Positions 44,701 to 57,600 of a DNA stretch of 64,000 nt are shown one piece after another. The notes below the pieces were generated by a model that was given only the letters and a program-made list of their open reading frames with translations, did no database searches and was not told the origin of the DNA. The DNA is taken from contig RPFO01000579.1 of assembly GCA_009746045.1 (NCBI GenBank), forward strand, positions 682,160 through 746,159, given 5' to 3'. Made by a program: the position numbers and the translations under genes. The number at the start of each line of letters is the position of its first letter. The stretch's first letter is position 1. This stretch comes from Mesostigma viride (taxonomy: Eukaryota; Streptophyta; Mesostigmatophyceae; Mesostigmatales; Mesostigmataceae).

Positions 44701-47700
44701 CGACAATTTCTCCAGTGCCATCAACAACTGCGCGCCCTCTCTCTCCTCCACCAGCAAGGGGCGCGTGTTCTGGGACCTGCTCGCGGGCGGCAGTGCCATT
44801 GCTGGTGGTAGTGCCATCAGCCGCAGCGGGGGGGGAGATGTGGTGAGTTACGTGGTCAGTAGTCACGTGGTCAGGTGGTAATGCCGTTGCTGGTGGTAGC
44901 GCCATCAGCCGCTACCGGGGCACGGGCCACGGGGGGGGGGGGGGGGGGGGGGGGGGCGGGATGCGGTGAGGCAAAGCATGCTGTCCGTTTGTCCCGATTA
45001 CAACGTTCCTCATCGACCAGTGTTGAAAGCCGATTCAATAAGTAGAGCCTGATAGTCTATGCATTCTGTCATGATGTTCTGCCTTCCCGCCCCTTTGCCA
45101 ATGGGGGCACCTGCCTGGTACCCTGGGCCGGCTGGCGCCATGACGGCAGGTGGCGGCGGCGTTGAGCCAGGCGCAGGAGCAGTTCAGCTCTATCCAGGCG
45201 ATGGTGGGGGAGCTGCTGGCGGACCTGCGGCCGGACAACTATGCGTGGTTTGCGGGTGGGTGCCTCTCCGTTACAATCTCGGATTTATCTACACAAATGT
45301 GTCTAATGTGTTCTAGTAGTCCAGATAACTACGCGTGGTTCGTAGGTGGGTGCTGATTTAGGGCGTGCATGTAGTATTATAGAGGTAGGTAACAGTTGTG
45401 TAACGGCGGCTGGATAACCATGTGTGGTTCGCACGTGGGTGCTGCTTTATTGTGACCATGCATATCGAGTCGTAGTCAAATAGCAAATAGTAAATACTAC
45501 TATAGCTGTATGCATGAAGGTATTTACCGATAAGACAAATGCTACATACTTATTGTAGTATTTAGTTATAGTAGTGCATAGTAGTATATAGGTATAGTAG
45601 TACATAGTAGTAAACCATTATTGTAGGACATAGCAGTATACTACTATAGTTATAGTAGTATACTAGTATAGGTATAGTAGTTGTGGCCGGATGTCCACGC
45701 ATGGCTCGCAGGTGGGTGCTGCTCAGTTGTAATTGTGCATATATCCACACCAACATTTCTAATCTACGCTAATATTCCAGTACTCTACGCGTGGTTGGCG
45801 GGCGGGTGCTGCTGTGTAGTATTATCATTCCAGCATGTGTAGAAGTCGCAGTGGCCATGGCAGGTGGAAAGAGTCTAATCTTGGACTGGATGCAGGTGTG
45901 GATTTGAAAAGGAAATGACCAGCTTGGATGGAAAACTCTGTTCAACCAGTGCTGGTACGTCGGTGCCATACCAGCAAAGGCCTTAGTCTTGCTGGTTCTT
46001 TTCGACAGCTGAGCCTGCAGTCCGTAGCAACTCAAATTGTTTGCCCTGTTCGCGTCTCGATAGGCTGAGGCTGCAGTCCATAGCAACACCACTTGTCCGC
46101 CCTGTTTGCGATTCGATAGGCTGCAGTCCTCCATAGCAACACTCCCATTATTACGTTTACAGTTTGTGATGTTCTTCGTTCATGGTGTTGTTCGCAGACA
46201 CCGCGCCACTCTGGCACCTTGTTTCGATGATCGCGACGTTTATCCCTATGACAGACTTCTCGACATGCCTCATACCTACCCCTATAATCCCCCCCCCCCC
46301 ATTTCGATCTGCTTCAGACCTAGCCTGCCCCCCCCCCCCGTATCTCATATCTCCAACCACCACCAAAAACGCATCAACACGAAAACCGCATCACCACAAA
46401 TTATGCATCACCACCAAAAACTTCACCCTGGCAGACGTGTTCGTGAAGCGCATCCGCCAGGTCAGCCGCATGGGCGAATCAGACGAACAACTGCTCAAGG
46501 ACTTGGGCGCTGCTGCCACCTGCACGCCGTCCAAGCTGCTCTCCCTGCACAACCGCCTGATGGGTGGTGACCAGCTGTCGTCCTCCACTGCCGCCTTCCC
46601 CTCCTCCGCCGCCCCCTTCTCCTCCTCTTCTTCCTCGGGCTCTACTGCCACACCATCATCATCCTTGACTCGTGGGCCCAGGGGATCTATCCCCTCCTCC
46701 TCTAACCCCTCTTCCAACTCCTATAACCTGTCCTCTTCTTCCTTCCCTGCCCTCGGGGGGCCCTCGCCATCGGGGGCTGCGCGTGGGCCTGTCTCCAACG
46801 AGGGCCAGGTCTTGAAACAAAGCAAAGGGGGTGGGGCCGGGGGCAGGGGTGGGGCTGGGGGCGGGGCCGGGGGCAGCATAAGCTCTGCCTCCGAGTCCTG
46901 GGGGAGAAGAATTAATCCTGGGATGACGGCAGCTAGTGTGGTGGAGTTGCAGCGAGAGAACCAAGGGTCATTTCAGCCCCAGCTGGTCTCGCAATCAGGA
47001 CGGTCCTCCTCCACAGGTTCCGTCCGGCCTGCTGGCGCCGGTCACGCAAACACCCCGATGTCTGGTCACTCTAGCGCCCTCATACCCTCCACGGGCGGCG
47101 CGGCGAGCAGGAGGGTCAACCCCGCGCAAGCCTGGGGGGGGTCCGGGGGCGGGGGGGGAGGCGTTGGGGGAGGCAGTAAGGGTGCAAGTAGCACCGGGGG
47201 AGGGGCAGGGGCTGGGGGGCCCGGTGGGGGGGCCGATATTGGAAGTGGCGGAGCGGGAGGCATGGGCAAATCGGGTCCCAGTGGTTCTGCCCAAATGGTC
47301 AAGATGGTTAGTGGAAGTCAAAGGAACATTGGAGGCAGCGGAGGTGGTGGTGGTGGTGGCGGTGGTGGCGGTGGTGGCGGCGGTGGTGGTGGCGGTGGGG
47401 CGAGCCTGCGTGTGACGGCAGTAGCTCGGGTGGTGCGCCGGTTCCCTCCGTCGCTGCGGGTGTACGCGCTATTTTTGGAGGCGGCGGACAGCCACGTTCT
47501 CAACAGTCACATCAAGGAGGCGGTGGCACGGCATATGCAGGAGATGGTGGCGTACGTTTACGATTTCCCTTTTTCTTTCCCCCTTACTATATCGGAGTTT
47601 TGCTTAGTTAATACTTCTAAGTTAGCTTAGTTAAGCTTGCTTAGTTAATACTACTACGAAGTGACCACAGGCACGTGCAGAAGATGGTGGAGAACATTGG

Positions 47701-50700
47701 TATGTTCACATTAGATGAAGCTTTGGTTCTAGTTCTAGTTGGTTATTTGTCGGGCCTTTTAATCTGTGACCACATGCACATGCAGGAGGCGGTCGAGTAA
47801 GCTGATAGTGTTTGTTTCTTCTTTCTTTAAGTGGTTGGTGCTTTCCTTGCTCAACATGTACATGCAGGAGGTAGTGGAGTATGTTGCTAGCCTCCCTTTG
47901 GTCAAGTTTAAGGTTGGTGCATTGCCTGGTTAATTCTCGTGATTACAGGCACATATAGCTCATGGTCGGGTATATTGATTGGTTAAGGAGGCAGTCAACC
48001 CTACTTCCATCATCATCGTAGTCTGTTTATCCATGTTTTTGGTGTTTAATTACATCCGCGATATGGTATTTGCAGCTGGGGTCAGTGGACTTCGCCTTTA
48101 CAGGCGGAGTACAAAAGAGATGGTGCATCAGGCACTTCCTCCTCCTCCACCTCTTGGTGGCACTAAGTGCTAATGGATTCTACCGAAGATGCCCCTTTCA
48201 ACCGCCCATCATACTTTCGCGCACGTTTCCTCAACTACTCATTAGCCTTTCGAATATGTCTCTTGCGCCATACGTTCTCCTTCCTCCTTCCGCCTTCCTG
48301 CAGGGTGGCCAGTGGCTCCTCTGCCAGCCCTGCGCTGGCGTCGGCGTTCACCGAGTGTGTGCTCGGCCTCAAGGCGCTCGCGTGCCTGCTGGGGTGGGTG
48401 CAAGCATTTTCATTCTTACTGTGTACTCCTATACTACACTAGTGTGTATGATAGGATGATGCATGCCATCAATGCTCGGTGCCGAGGTGCTCGCGTGCCT
48501 GCTGGGGTGGGTGTCGAATAGCAATTAATGAATTAGTCAACTTAATCTTGTCGAAGCATGTATGCTCATGATGCTGGGCTAATGGCGCTTGCGTGGGTGC
48601 CGATGCTTCAGATTAATGATATTCAAGATTTTAACGTGCCCAGCATCGTTAAAATTTTTGACCATCTACCAGACAAACGAGTTTGGGTATGCCGATGGAC
48701 GAGTTTGGGTATGCCGAGTGGTTCTGCATTGTCGCTCTTGTCCGGCTCAACCTTTCATGAGGCACGAAACAACGCCACTTGTCGGTTTGCGTCGCGACGT
48801 CACGTCATCAAACCACCGCGATGAGACAAATTTGAATATCAGCTCGCTCCGCCATTCTCGCCAGTGCATGTACAACTTTGAGACGTTTTCTCTTCCACGG
48901 GTCTAGAATACACGCTCGCCATCTTCAGTGTGGTCACATAGCCATCGGCGCCGCGTCAACCTCCCACCCAGCACCTCCTGGCCTCTCCCTCGTGCCCTTT
49001 CCCTCTACTGCCATTAATCTGCTTGTGCTGGCCACCCTTGCCCTTCCCCTTCCCCATCACAAATCTGCTTGTGTCGACCGCTCTTTCGTCGTTGCCGTGA
49101 GCGTTTTCTGGTTTATCCCTTTTCCCCCCTTGAGCATTACCTCTCTCTCATGAGCTTACCTCTAATTTCTTGCATTACCTTTCTATGAGCTTACCTCTCA
49201 TTTACCTCTCATGAACCTCTCATTTACCTCTCCTTCATGGGCTTACCCCGTTACCCCCTGCCACACACCTGGGCATGGGCCTTCGCAGGTACCTGGCCTA
49301 CGGGGACACCGAAGCCGCCACCAGCGAGGCGCTGCCACCCAGCTTATGGCGTTCCAGCGGTCACCCGCCCACCCACCGCGCCACATCAGCATCTGCATGG
49401 CAGGCACCCCGCGCCCCCCCCGTGGATCTGGCGCTAGTTCTCAAGGAGGCGCTGCGTGAGGGGACCCTGACGCTGAACGTGCCCTGGGCGCTGGAGCTGC
49501 TGCGCTGGCAGGTGGTCAGTTGAAAGATTTGTTGCGAACCTGTGTGTGCCAGGTGGTGGGCGTGACCTCGGTAGCTCTCCGTCATTTGGGCTGTTCAGCG
49601 CGAGTATATTGTCGAGGCAAGCAGGATATATAGCAGAGCAAGTATATTCTACTATGCTACTGGCAGCCGGTGCTTTGGCTACAATGTGGACAGCTTGCTT
49701 ACCGACGATGCTTTCATATGGACACGCTCGCGCTATGATCTGGAGATAGCGTACCAACGCTGCCGCCGGTGGGGTTCAACCTGCTGTAGGCGCTGCAGAC
49801 CATGGATGGGTGTCCCGCTGCATGGGCTTATTTCATGTGTCCTGTTGGATGCTTTCCTGTCTTATGCGCCCTGTTTGATGTCACTGCGTCAGCCTTGTTG
49901 GGAATCGCACTCCTAGTGCTGCTTGCCTGTTGTATCTTTGTTTATACTAGTATATTTATTTGTTTTGTTTGTTTATAAGTAGATACGTGCGCATGCCGGG
50001 GTGGCTGTACCGATAAAACATTGTGCAAACATTCGCTGCCCCAGCCAGGAGAAGAGATTGCCTTTGCTACATCAATTTCTGTTCAGTTCAGTCAACACTG
50101 CTGTATTTATCCCTTACCCGCTGTGTGGCTAGTTCAACATCGTATAAAACGTCGCAGTGGCCCACACCTTGCGTGGCCCCTCATGCAGGCAAGGGAAGGG
50201 GCCCTGGTTTCTCGATCAGATGATTTACAGGTGTCTGTCTCATCACATACCCTTAGTATCCGGAATACAGACATCAGGAATAGCAAGTGATGTATAACAA
50301 GTGATTAACAGGCGTCTGTCTCATCACATACCCTTAGTATCCTGAGTACAGAAACCAGGGGCTCCTCGCCATGCCCCCTTTGGCCTGCAGCCAAGAGAAG
50401 GAGTCCTGGTCTCCTCACCAGAAAGCGCTGGCCCATTTGTCGCCGCGGTGGCGGATCAAGTGCCCGCCCTGATGGAGCTGATGCGCATCTACCGCCATCC
50501 GAGGCTGCGGCCAACGCACTCCTACTTCAACGTAAGTTCGGACCTTTTGGTAAGTGCAGGCTTCACCCCTAAGCCATTATAAGTTCAAACCTTTTTCAAC
50601 TGTAGGTGGTAAGCTGCGGCCCAGCGCACCCCTATGTCAGTGTAAGCCCACAGTTGTTGTCATGGTAGGTCGCGTCAGAGATGGGGCGAAAGCAGCATTA

Positions 50701-51528
50701 GTAAATACGTATATTTAGTCTTGAAGTAAATACATATATTTAGTCTTGAAGTAAATACATATATTAAGTCTTGAAGTAAATACATATATTAAGTCTTGAA
50801 GAAAATACATATATTTAGTCTTGAAGTAAATACATATATTTAGTCTTGAAGTAAATACATATATTTAGTCTTGAAGTAAATACATATATTTAGTCTTGAA
50901 GTAAATACATATATTTAGTCTTGGAGTAGATACATATATTTAGTCTTGAAGTAAATACATATATTTAGTCTTGGAGTAGATACATACATTTAGTCTTGAA
51001 GTAAATACATACATTTAGTCTTGAAGTAAATACATTATTTCGTCTTGGAGTAAATACATATATTTAGTTTTGGAGTAAATACATATATTTAGTCTTACTC
51101 ACTTAGTCTTGAAGAGATCCTGCTTACGTTGGATCCGGATCCGAATGTACCATATCCTGCCCATCTTGTCTGTGTTTTTAATTCATTTATTGACACGCAA
51201 ACTGCGTCACGTGAGCATTCACCCTCATGTCTATGAGAGACCCCAGGCTGTGAAACCTTTTTTTTTCCGTAGCGGTCACAAACAGCACTGGACAGCCTTC
51301 TAAACAGCGCGTGATAGCATTCCAGGGCCGCCCAGTGGGGGCTTGTGCGAGTCATCAAGGAAAGGCTGTGGAGCAGGCAGTGCTGTGCGGCAGGGGGTTG
51401 TGAAGGCAGAATGTTCTGCTGGCATACATTTGCACCGTGTTCTGCTGGCAGACCTTTGCAGCATGGGGAAACCCTCTTCATGCTTGAAGCATTATTCACA
51501 AGTATGTCCGTCATCGTCGTCATCGTCG

Positions 51529-51609
<81 letters not shown>

Positions 51610-51610
51610 G

Positions 51611-51656
<46 letters not shown>

Positions 51657-51681
51657 GTCATCATCATCATCATCATCATCG

Positions 51682-51760
<79 letters not shown>

Positions 51761-54630
51761 TAATAATAATAATGTGATACACTGCCATCACATAATAGAA
51801 GTTATCATCACATAATAGAAGTTATCATCACATAATGATAACGGTACACTGTCATCAAGCTTCGAGGCATGCGCCCAGTTCCTTTCGCAGGTGCGGCATT
51901 AGGAGTCATCCTTAGATGAGAACGATTACCCTTTTTACCTTTTCAAGCCTTCGGTGTGCTGCTATAAGATAGAGGTGTGTCAAAAGCGTTGGCCTACTTA
52001 GCCTACATTAGGTTCCTAACTTAAAATTAAAAATCGTTTGCTGGCCCTTTGCTTGTGCAGGCGAACGCGCTGTGCGTCACGGCGGCACTGGAGGGCTTCT
52101 TCCGGGAGGTGGGTTTGGACGCCGAGATATTCCGGATATTGGAGAGAGAAGACATGTCCAATGTCGAGGTGCTTCCTGGTAGCTCCCCTGGCGCATCGTG
52201 GTCTGAAGAGAGCAGCCGAGGCCCTCTAAAGAGGAGCCAGCTCTCCACCCAGGGCAAATTGGGCAGCCAGCACTCTCCAATTGCAGGGTCTCCCTCTTTG
52301 GAGCATCCGTCGGTGGTTGCCAGGACGGATTTGGCCGGAGGGTCTGCGAATGATTTGAGGAGGGGAAGCTCTGGCCGGAACGTGGTAGACGAGGAGCGCG
52401 AGGAACCCCATGCTGGAAGGGATGGCGAATTAGTCGATGATGAAGATGATGACGAGGAGGACGAGGAGGAGGTTGATGGGGATGGAAGTCGGTCAAACTT
52501 GCGGCACAGTAACAGCGGGCGCCTGATCAGCACAAAGGGCAAGAACGGCTCCCACGGCAGCGTCCGGTCCAGGGATGGCAGCATAAGGTCCTGGGACAAC
52601 CGGGCAGGCGACGGGGGCGGCGACAGTGACAGCAGCGACGACGATGGGGGCGGCGAGGACGGAAACATGCTGGACAACAACGAGGAGGAAGAGTGTGGCG
52701 GTGGTGAAGGGGTGGCTGAGAGCGTGAAAGGGCCAGCTGGCGGCTTTTATTCGCGGCTGCGGGGTGACAAGGAAGCCGCCGCTGGCGATGGGGATGGTGG
52801 CGTGCTGCCACCGCTTGGGCTGGACTTTGCAGAGGGCATCGTCGACCGGAGGTTTCGGCAGAATGTGTGCCCGTTGCTGGAGGTAATTTTTTTTTGTTTT
52901 TTTTTTTAATAGGAGAAGATTGTGCCAGTAGCGTGTGCCCCCTGCGGGAGGTAACTTGTTCTACTATATATTACCTAGTATATTACCTAGTCTATTACCT
53001 AGTCTATTACCTAGTAAATTACCTTGTATATTACCTAGGTACCAGTGGGTTCGGGTTATAGCACGGGGTCCTGATCCCACATAATAGGCATTTCGCTTCG
53101 TGGTAGTGGTTACATGGTACGCCTTATAAAGATAATGCTGCCTGCTTTTGCATGGGCGCTACCCTCTCCATAGTAGGGCGCCACCCTCTCCTGAGTTAGG
53201 GCGCTGCCCTCTCTTGAACAGGGCGTGACCCTGTCCTGGACTCAGTGCACTAGAACGGTCCTAGCCCCATTGCATGGGGCACGATCAAGGGATGCGCGTT
53301 TCTGGCAGGGATGGGCGGTGCAGCAGGAAAATTTGTGGGCTTGCTTGATCTTTTGAGATAGCCGAGGCCAACGTGGCTACCCTCTGATCTTATTCAACTG
53401 AGTCGGGCTTGGCTGATCCGATCAGATAGCCGAGGCCAACGTGGCTACCCTCTGATCTTATTCATTGAGTCGGGCTTGGCTGATCCGATCAGATAGCCGA
53501 GGCTAATGTGGCTACGTGTAAATTTTGTTCAGCCAAGTGGGGCTTGCTTGATCTGTGCACTTGTCCATGTCATTGTCGGTGCTGTTGTCACTGATGATGC
53601 TGTTGTTCTTCTTGCTGCTGTCATCAAGCGAAGTACTAAAACCGGTTGCTGCTTGTAGTCCTTGGCTTTCATCCATGACACTGCTGCTACTGTTTCATCA
53701 CCGCCATTTCTGTTTCCGTCATCACCATTGCGGCTCTTGTTTTATCATGGCCATTTCTGGGTCATGTCATGGCCAGTGTCGTTGCTGTTGTCATCAATGC
53801 CGCTCTCTATTCCATCTCCCGCATTCCTTGCTTCTCTTTGTTCTACCATAGCCATCCCTGTGTCATGTAGTGACCTTCCTCTCCCCCCCCCCTTCCATCT
53901 ATTCCCCTGGGTGCCGGTGGGCAGGGTCTTCGCACGACCCTCGCGAGAGCCAACCGCCACCCCACCGCGGGGCCGTCGCCCGCCGTGACCCCCTTTGCGA
54001 CTCCCCCAGTGGTTGCGCCGATATCCAACACCCCCGCGGTCATGCCACGGGCGCTTGGGCAGAAGCATCCGGGGGCCCACCCGCCGCCCCGCAAGATCGT
54101 CCCGGTGGCGCCACTGAGCGCGGAGAAGAGCACGGCAGGAGCAAGTGCGGCGGCAGCAGGAGACTCAATCAGCGACAACCGTCTGGTCGCGTCGGGGACT
54201 GGTTCCCAGTTATTGGTATTGGGCAGCAACAACCCATCCGGAAGCAGTGTGTCGGGGTCATCCACCGTGGCTTCGACATGGCCACCGCTGCTTCATCCAC
54301 CACCCTCGTCTGTGGGCCAAGAGTCAGTACAGTCAGCCCAGGTGGCCGGGCTGCCGGCTCCCTCCGCGGCCTCACTGCCTGCCCATCCATCGGCTGGGGG
54401 GGGGCGCTTGATATCAACGATGATAGGTGGTGGTTCCCAGGGTGTTTCCTTGATGCAGGGGAGCCCTGCTGGTAGCTCCCAGGGTGGGGTACCGAAGAGG
54501 GTCGGCACTGCCAAGGATGCCACATCAGCATCCTCCGCCTCAGCAGCACCAACAATAGCAGGAGCAGCAACAACTGCAGCAACAGCAACAGGAACAGCAA
54601 CAGCAACAGCTACAGCTACAGCTACAGCAA

Positions 54631-54662
<32 letters not shown>

Positions 54663-57600
54663 ACAGCAGCAGCAGCAGCAACAGCAACAGCAGCAGCAAC
54701 AGCAACAGCAACAGCAGGAGCAGGAGCAGGAGCAGCAACAGCCGCATCGTCATCGCCGTCGTCAATTGCGGCTCGGTCGTCATCGCAAGTCGGCACACCT
54801 CGCGCCGGTTGGGCGTCGTCACCTGAAGACATCGCAGCGATCAAGTTGCGGCTGCAGGTAATGGCAGTAGGCGACGTATTTTATTGGGAGTATGCTGGTT
54901 GCGGCTGTGTGTGACAGAAGTAGGAAAAGTATCTCGTGACCACATCAAATATTTTTCAATCAAGTTGCGGCTGCAGGTAACCACTCGATTGTTACCTATG
55001 TTTTGTTGTCCTGGCAACTCGAATAAGCAGTAGCTTGCCTCTTTTTTGAATAGCATGCGCTGGCCGCGGCTGCAGGAACCACTCCCCTTACCTCCAACTG
55101 AGACCATCCCCAGCCTTAAACCCAAACCCAAACCCAAACCCAAACCCAAACCCAAACCCAAACCCGAACCCAAACCCAAACCCAAACCCAAACCCAAACC
55201 CAAACCCAAACCCAAACCCAAACCCAAACCCAAACCCAAACCCAAACCCAAACCCAAACCCAAATCCAAAACCAAAAATAAAACCAAAACCAAAACCAAA
55301 AGCAAAACCAAAACCAAAACCAAATCCAAATCCAAACCCGCACTTAAACCCAAACCCAAACCCAAACCCAAACCCAAATCCAAACACAAACACAAACACA
55401 AACACAAACACAAACACAAACACAAACACAAGCCCCCATCCCAATCCCCACCTCGTCATTTGCATTTATGGACTAAGAGCCATTTCACTACTTTGAGTAG
55501 CTCTGGGCAAAGCATCTCTGGACACAGTTTGCCTCTGCACGCATTTCCGGGAATCTCATCAGCCCAATTCGAGTCATTATTCTCAGTGTTGCTACTACTG
55601 CTGATTCTCGTGAGTCTCTGAGCAACAGTCTTCCCCCCCCCCCCCCCCCCCCCCTTATTACAGCGCGTGTTTGTGGACCAGCAGCTGCAGCTCTCTGGCA
55701 TTGAACTACGATACCTGAAATGCATGCATGTCTCTCTTCCGTACCCCCCTTTAGTACATCCATCCGAGTGCGCGTTCATGGACCAGCAACCACAGCTTAT
55801 AACCAAGTATTTGATTACCTAAAACGAAAATATGTGCCCTCTGTGCGCATGCCTGTCTCCCCCCTCCCTCCCCACACCCCACACCCCTCCTCTTTATTGC
55901 ATCCATCCCAGCGCGCGTTCATGGACCAGCAGCCCCAGCTGCGCCCCGTGTACGACTTCGTCGTCAACACACTGCTGGCGAACGCGGTGGCGGCCGCAAG
56001 GGAGGCCGTGCTGCCCTCCATCGCCCTGCCAGCTGGCAGCATAGCATTGTTTGACACAGCTGGCAGCCTGGTACCCTCATTCACCACGGCATCAACTGTC
56101 ACTACCATGCCATCGCATGCCATGGCGTCTGCTGGCAGCACGATGCCCTTTGCCCCAATGCTTTCAGCTGCCACCGCGGTGACCGCTGCCTCGGCGATGC
56201 CGGCGGCAACCGCCGTGCTGCCCTCCACGGTCATGACGGCAGCTGGCACGACCGTGCCGTTTGCCAGAGTTGCACCGATGGCGCCGGCGCCGGCGCCGGC
56301 TGCCACAGCACTGCTGGCCACTCCGACAATGGCACCATCCGCCTCGGCCTCGCCTGCTGCCATGGAGGTGCCGGCGGGCAGCCTCATGGCCACGAGCAAC
56401 GCTGCTGCTGCCAATATCAGCAACGCTGCTGCACACATTGTCAGCGACACTGTCATGAGCGATGCCATCGCAAATCCCGATCGACTTCCGCCGGACCGCT
56501 GCACCCCCAGCGCCAACCCCTTGGAAGCACCCGACAGCAGAGTCTCCCCCCAAGACAGGCTGGTGTCCCCCGGCCCGCTTGACGCAGAACACCGCACGCC
56601 AATGGATGGCGATGGGGCTAGGATGGGAATCACAAGTCTGAAGGAGGCAGCAGGTGTGAGTGGGGCTGGGAGTGCTAATGCTGGCAAGCGCGCAGGCACC
56701 GCTGTTTCAAATCCTGCCATGGGATCCGGTGGCTCAGCACCCAACGCGGCCCTCGACTCTCCAAGTCGTGGCACAGTCCATAGTACCTTCAATTCTGGTG
56801 GGAGTTCCCATGCTATTCACTTGGGCGCAGGCCTCGTTAGTTCTATTCCTGCCCTACATCCTGGCACGGACCCTAGCAATTTTACATCTAATGGGGGTCA
56901 TATTGACCCTTATTCTGGCGCACCGGGAGGCTTTGTGTTCAGCCACCTGCCCGTCCTCGGCTGCCCCGGGGACCTGCTGGCGTCGGCGGTGGCGTCGCAA
57001 GCCCAAGTGTTCACGCTGAGGGACGCTGCGGCTCGTGCGCGTGCGGACGAAGGTCCGTCTTTCCCTCTTTCGTTTCCCGTTCTTGATGTCGCCGTGGGTA
57101 TGTGTGTGCTTTCTTGATTTCTTCGTGTGTGTGAATGATAATGTGCGTATGCGAAGGAAGGTCCCAACGTTCTTCTTTTCCTTCCAAGGACTTGGTGTGC
57201 GTCTCTATCTGAGCCTGTGTGTGTATGTGTGTGCATGTTCATGCATGCTGAGGATGGGGGTGGAGAAGGGGAAGGGGATGAGTGGTGTACAAAATTACAA
57301 TAATTTATACAGAAAGTTCCTGTTTCATCGTGTCTTTTTTTTTTTTTTCTTTTCTTTTGCCTAAGCTTTTTCCTTTTTGTAGAGCTTGTGTATCCTTTTG
57401 AGTGTTTCTGGTTGTTTTGAAGGGGGAGGGTGAAGGGAGGGATTTTTCCCAAAAAGTGGGTCTAAACCTTGCGTTAAGCAAGATTACAAAAGGGTGAAAG
57501 TAATAACACACCAGGGGGAGGGGAAGGGGCCAGGGGAGCTCAGTCTATTATACTAATCAACTTGGCACTGCGCCATATTTTGCTGTACATATTTGGTAAA

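Noticed and set aside
50692-51105. Possible CRISPR-like array
   Set aside because: The 25-bp units are head to tail with no unique spacers, in a nuclear intron.
51095-51815. Poly-Met, poly-Asp, poly-Ser and poly-Ile frames
   Set aside because: They are products of the ATC microsatellite in intron 11.
55046-55621. Lys/Pro-repeat frame (KPKPKP) and Gly/Leu frames
   Set aside because: They are products of the AAACCC tract in intron 13. Exons 13 and 14 join across it in phase.
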